From the NCBI GenBank assembly GCA_949752795.1, contig OX457072.1, forward strand, positions 2,666,001 through 2,730,000: 64,000 nt of DNA. Reading direction: 5' to 3'. Shown piece by piece: positions 59,393 to 64,000 of the stretch. The notes beneath the pieces are model-generated. The model was not told where the DNA came from and did no database searches. It saw only the letters and a list, made by a program, of their open reading frames with translations. Positions within the stretch are counted from its first letter, which is position 1; every line of letters begins with the position of its first letter. Source of the DNA: Hyperoodon ampullatus (Eukaryota; Chordata; Mammalia; Artiodactyla; Ziphiidae). A program made the position numbers and the translations under genes.

Positions 59393-59880
59393 GCCGGCGC
59401 GCCGGGAGCCAGCGGCCCGGCGCTCAGGGTGGTCCCTGAGCCGCAGCTTCGCCCCCCGCCCACCAGCTTCCTAGAGATGCAGGTTCTCGGGCCCCTGCCC
59501 AGGCCCCGCGGACTCGGACGCGCTTTGGCTGCGCCCGCCCTTTCAGTGTGCCAAGGCCTCCGGGTGGTGCGGAGGCGCGCAGGACATGGGCACCGGCCAA
59601 GGCGGCGGGGAGCGCACGGACATCTCCCTCTCCCTAAGGCCCGAGGGCTCCGAGGCGACCCCCGAGCTTGACACGGAGGGGAGGAAGGGGAGAAAAGGGG
59701 GCAGTACTGCAGGGACCCTCTTCCGGTCCCCCCCGCCTTCCGCCCCAGCCGCCCGCAGCCCGGCTCTTCGTGGAGCCCTCGGCGCTCCCACGCCGCGGAG
59801 GTGCGAGGGGAGAGATGCTAAGGCCGCCCGGGCCTTTGACGGGGGAGACAGACAGCTCGGGTGGCGGGTCAGGAGTGAAT

Positions 59881-59882
<2 letters not shown>

Positions 59883-59935
<53 letters not shown>

Positions 59936-59960
59936 CGCGCGTCTATGCGTGCGCGCGTCT
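59883..59960. repeat. (GT)n followed by a CG-alternating tract
   Basis: About 25 pure TG units (59883-59932), then 'acgcgcgcgtctatgcgtgc'. The whole run is alternating purine-pyrimidine and of a type that can adopt Z-DNA. Confidence 0.95.
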
Positions 59961-61002
59961 AGCAGAGGCCGGGGCTTTGGATGCAGGAGGATGGAAGTTG
60001 GCTGTGATGCCTACACAGCAGTGATAAGAACGGTGACAACCCCCTCCCTGTCCCAGCCTCTTCTTTCTTTGCCTTTCCGCTTTCCCACCCACGCTGTCCC
60101 TGCGGGGACCCGGCCGCCGGGCTCCGGAAGGGCCTGGAGCCGGATCCCCGGCCGGGTTGCGGCGCCCCCTGGCGGAGCCAGCTGCGGGCGTCGAGCATCC
60201 AAAAACAGCGCTGGGTGTGCAGGTGAGCGCACCTGCGAAACCGATCTTTCCGCTCTTTCCGTGGCTCGGTTACTTGTCATCGCTTCTCTCTCCAGAGGGC
60301 TCCACTCCCCCCGACCCACACCAGCGCCCCTGTGCCCCCGTCGACCTAGTACAGCTTGGAGCAGTTCGTTGCAATCCTTAGTGTGCATTTTTCTTTTGAA
60401 GACCGAGAACTTTATGTGTGCCCTGATCTCACACGTTTTGGGGGAATTAATGAGATGAGGAGATGCGTATCCATCCCTCCGTTCCCTTTTTCCTCATATT
60501 CCTCATCCTCTTCGCTTCAGGGGACCCAGGGAGCTGAAATGACCGACGCCCTCATGACAACCTCTCCTGGTTCCCTTTCCACAGGGAACTGTGGATTATT
60601 TGTACTTTATTTCTTCATCCCAGACGGCAACTGGGAGATGTCTGGTCTCACAAGGGAGACCAGACAGCACCCTATATTTTATCTCTACTTCTGGGAGACA
60701 AAAGTGGATTAAGAGAGAGGACTGACATTGGCTTTGCCCAGCCATCTGCAGTTTACAATTCAGACCAGAGGGCAGAGCTTTAACCAGACTACTTTAACCA
60801 GTCATTAATGAGTGTTTTAAAAGATATTTTTCCCCTTTGGGATGAATTCCAAACAGGAATGAAAATTTCTAAAAGTATTTGTTTCCCAGGGTCAGTGTTA
60901 TGTGTGATAAAAATTATGAGTGTTGCTGGCAGAATTTGTCTACTTAGTTTGATGGGCATTCACCACATTCTCAATTACTTAGCTTCAAAATACTTCTAAC
61001 AA

Positions 61003-61008
61003 AATAAA
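61003..61008 (+). terminator. NPBWR1: candidate polyadenylation signal AATAAA (first)
   Basis: First AATAAA downstream of the stop codon, 1.6 kb away. The T-rich 'gggtttttccc' about 30 bases on could be the downstream element. Use is not shown by sequence. Confidence 0.4.
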
Positions 61009-61024
61009 TGAAAAGGAAAAACTC

Positions 61025-62117
61025 TCCCTTGGGTTTTTCCCAAGGAAGAAGCTAACTCCCTTGCTGATTTTCATGAATAAGAATTGCTTCCTTAGCTCTC
61101 AGAGTAATTAGGAACAATGCAATAATTCATAGCTATCAGTTTAGAAAATGTAAATTTAGAAACCTACCTTGGGTGACAAATAATAGTAAACTTTTCAAAA
61201 CATGGTTTTCCATCTCCAGTGCATTTTGAATGATGTACATCATGGCATTTGAACAGTTCTCTGCTGGTGGGCTTCAGAGGCCTCTTGGAATTCATTTTAG
61301 TATCTTCAAATTTCTTAGAAACATTCTATTGATTTTCTTTATGACTCACAAAATTATTTTGTGAATCCTCAGTATATTTTCAAAATTAAAAATTTAAGCT
61401 TAGAGTAACTACCACATTCTCTAAGGTAATGGACAGAGAGTAAAGTGGATATTTGGCCGCAAACACAGACAAGTGTGATAATCTGGATTTGAAACCTCAT
61501 CTGCCTTTGTAAACTCAGTGGCTGTACTTTGACATCTTCTGGAAACAGATCGGGGGAGAGCCGTGTGATCCACCTGTCCACAGCATCATCCCTCCCACAG
61601 ATCAGCCTGGCTGTCTTGGAATCTACCAAGAAGACTGCTGGAAAAACACAGGACTGACATGGCTGCCTTGTCCACACAGCAAGGCGTGGATTGGCATCCT
61701 AGTGTGCGTGTGTGATTAAATGGGACCCAGTACTTCAGTTTCCTCCTGGCTTTCTAAATTATTGGATAGACTGTTGTATCATTACTTCTAGCTTGTTGCC
61801 TTCTTATTAGCATGTAGAAACCCAGATTGTAAGTCTCAGACTTCTTTCTTATGACTTGGGTACTAGGTAGAATAAATATGCCGACAGCCATGCTAAAGTA
61901 GAATTTACTTACATCATTGCATTGCAAAGCTTCTAACTCTGTGTTTGATTTTTGCAGTCTTCCTGTAAACTGTGTTGTTTGGTTATACCACTTCTGATAT
62001 TTTAAAATGTCCATTTGGTTTTACTTAACTTAGTACAGTTATATAATGTATGTGCTTAGGCGTTCTCTTGAGAAATGCAGAAACCCTGCTAGTCCATTGC
62101 ACAGAAGCTCTGTTTAA
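61025..62117. other. downstream flank, no gene seen
   Basis: Repeat-poor, AT-rich, no coding signal. It may be a longer 3'UTR if the distal signal at 62118 is used. Confidence 0.45.
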
Positions 62118-62123
62118 AATAAA
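62118..62123 (+). terminator. NPBWR1: candidate polyadenylation signal AATAAA (distal)
   Basis: AATAAA followed about 18 bases later by 'tctgtgtgaag', a GT-rich stretch of the type found after cleavage sites. A plausible distal signal for the receptor transcript. Confidence 0.35.
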
Positions 62124-62219
62124 AGCTGAAACAGTCTGTGTGAAGAGTGAATATTCTATTTCCTGAGAACATGGGCTCCATAATTCAGTCACCTTAGTAT
62201 TTATGCATCTTTAATTTTA

Positions 62220-62580
62220 TTTTATTATAAATTTATTCATTTTATTTATTTATTTTTGGCTGCGTTGGGTCTTCGTTGCTGTGTGAGGGCTTTCTCTAGT
62301 TGTGGCGAGCGGGGGCTACTCTTCATTGCTGTGTGCGGGCTTCTAATTTCGGTGGCTTCTCTTGTCACAAAACACGGGCTCTAAGTGCGCGGTCTTCAGT
62401 AGTTGTGGCACGCGGGCTCAGTAGTTGTGGCTCTCAGGCTCTAGAGCACAGGCTCAGTAGTTGTGGCACACGGGCTTAGTTGCTCCACGGCATGTGGGAT
62501 CTTCCCGGACCAGGGCTCGAACCCATGTCCTCTGCATTGGCAGGTGAATTCTTAACCACTGCACCACCAGGGAAGTCCCA
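62220..62580 (-). repeat. CHR-type SINE, long form
   Basis: ATTT-rich tail, 'ggctgcgttgggtcttcgt', 'cagtagttgtggcac' units and the reversed head 'gcaccaccagggaagtcc'. TSD 'atgcatctttaatttta' / 'atgcatcattagtttta' at 62203-62219 and 62581-62597 (two mismatches). Confidence 0.94.
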
Positions 62581-62597
62581 ATGCATCATTAGTTTTA

Positions 62598-64000
62598 AAA
62601 GTACTGACTTCAGGGAAAACTTGTCTAATGGATAAGCAATGCATAAATAGAAGTACTTGATAGGATAAGGTTAAGAATGAAATCCCCCCCCCCTTATTCT
62701 GGTTGATTGTGAAAATGATGTCAAACTGCTGATTAGCACAAAAACCCTAGTACATACACTGGACGGAAAAAGGATAATAAGCTTTTTATCGTATTCATTT
62801 CTTGAAATTTTGAGCAGCTTGTGTGGAGAGTGAGAAGGGAAGAGAAATTGCTTAAGTTGCCAGCACACACATTACTATTTCAGCTAACAGAATGCACAGA
62901 TGTGGTACTCACGTGTGCGAGGTAGAGAATCTCACCAAAAAGACCCTCGACTTCCAGAAAACTCTCCTTTCCTCAGCAGCATGCTGGGAAAACAACAGCA
63001 AACAATGTTCCTCCTAGATGGCCATGATCTCCGCTTATCCAACTAAGGAAAACATCAAAGAATGCTTCCCTTAATGCTCTTTTACTAAGATGGCTTCAGG
63101 TCTGGCACTTCGGTTCCCATTTTATATACAAAGTGAGATACAGGAAGTGGGTTGTTTTGGCGAGGACCACAGAGACCAATCAGAGCCCATCTGGTTCCTA
63201 TTCTAGGAATTGTCTCATCCCATTGCAGCAGAGATGAAATTGGTTGCAATGTATAATTTGAAATTATTAGACCATAGAAAACATGGATCAAGCAAGATAT
63301 ACCTACTAGTACTCCATCACGTGGTACAAAGGGAAGACAAGTTTTAATAATAAAACTTGAATCCTAACTCAGAGTCTTCAAAGTGTATGGTGTTGTTAAA
63401 GTTTATATGAGAATAAAATTTCCTTGACCAGAGCTGGCTACACGTAGTGTCTACTGCAAATGCACCAGGTACGTTGTAATCTGCATGCTTTGTGCGTAAG
63501 GATCTGTGGCCCAGGTGCGCCCTTTAAGTAGAACAGAATGTCAATGGCACTTCTATGTATACAGAACAGAGTTTTGCAATGGATGATACTGTCCTTAAAA
63601 TTAGGGCAAGGTACATTTATTTGTACCATATCTCACAAGGTTACACAAAGACATCATATCACATCAATGAAATCAGAAAACAAAAAAGATGGGGAAAGGG
63701 AGGGAAAGTTAAAATGGCATCTCTGAGAAACGTCAGCGTGGATGAGCTGCATGTCTCCCACCAGCCAGAACAGGATTTCTCTTTTGGGAAATCCCTCCTG
63801 GCAGGAACAGAGGTTGCCAGGTTTACACGTCAATGGTTTAATTCGTTGCTCTTAGACGTTATGATTATGAGATTTTGGGGGAGGAGCGCTGCTGGCACTT
63901 CTGGACGCTAGTTGTGTTCAAAGGGTCTCTTCACTCATTCTGTTTTCAGACTTTACTCCATCTCCCTGTTTTTGTTCCCACACTTGGTTCCTGTCTTCTC
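62598..64000. other. intergenic, no gene seen
   Basis: No repeat family or coding signal recognised. A C9 run lies at about 62684-62692. Frames up to 118 codons near 63555-63911 lack domains and run off into other frames. Confidence 0.5.

Larger units (their letters stand above)
59393..61020 (+). other. NPBWR1: probable 3'UTR of NPBWR1
   Basis: Repeat-poor sequence after the stop codon, CpG-rich for the first 500 bases, then AT-richer. It contains a GT/GC tract (59883-59960). The first canonical AATAAA after the stop is at 61003. Extent is inferred; no splice or cleavage evidence is available. Frames here, up to 191 codons at 59883-60458, run through the GT repeat and have no domain. Confidence 0.5.

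Noticed and set aside
58444..59439. 331-codon frame on the plus strand overlapping NPBWR1
   Set aside because: Out-of-frame reading of the receptor; Arg/Ala/His/Pro-rich text without any family likeness.
59883..60458. 191-codon frame after NPBWR1
   Set aside because: It begins as a (CV)n translation of the GT repeat and continues without any recognised domain.

Overview
This is a vertebrate nuclear window, almost certainly from a cetacean. The main evidence is 20 tRNA-derived SINE copies of the CHR type, the SINE lineage of whales, dolphins and hippos. They carry the box B-like core (ggttcgtgccccgg and variants) and the head 'gcttccctggtggcgcagtgg'. The CHR-2-like copies with long A-tails and perfect target-site duplications (TSDs) point to Cetacea; the species cannot be told. 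Other repeats (L1, L2, MIR, MaLR LTRs, Tigger, MER5) are normal mammalian content.

Only one protein-coding gene is supported: an intact, intronless rhodopsin-class GPCR at 58400-59392 (+). I recognise it as NPBWR1 (GPR7), the neuropeptide B/W receptor type 1. It sits in a CpG-rich domain whose upstream part (about 57360-57735) looks like the promoter. Between promoter and start codon lies a 280-bp segment with the marks of an L1-mediated insertion: an A-rich tail and a 13-bp direct repeat on both sides. That segment contains two small upstream ORFs. Downstream are a repeat-poor stretch with a long GT tract and two candidate polyadenylation signals.

Bases 1-57300 look intergenic. 1-16000: unique sequence with L1 fragments, a nested LTR-like block (6790-7965), MIRs, an L2, a decayed Tigger transposon and SINEs. 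16000-32000: L1 3' ends, an unusual SINE doublet (18434-19032), L2 reverse-transcriptase remnants, MLT1-type LTR, MER5-like piece and a 2-kb L1 split by two SINEs. 32000-50000: more L1 and SINE copies, a compact Tigger fossil with a 107-codon transposase remnant (38478-39279), two MaLR or LTR-like elements and small hairpins. 50700-56320: an L1 pile-up of three minus-strand pieces facing one plus-strand ORF2 piece.

Most other long open frames are translations of SINEs, L1 or L2, or antisense and out-of-frame shadows of the GC-rich receptor gene. I found no tRNA or rRNA gene, no CRISPR array, and no operon-like or novel multi-gene system. Repeat family names rest on recognising consensus-like sequence by eye, not on a RepeatMasker run.
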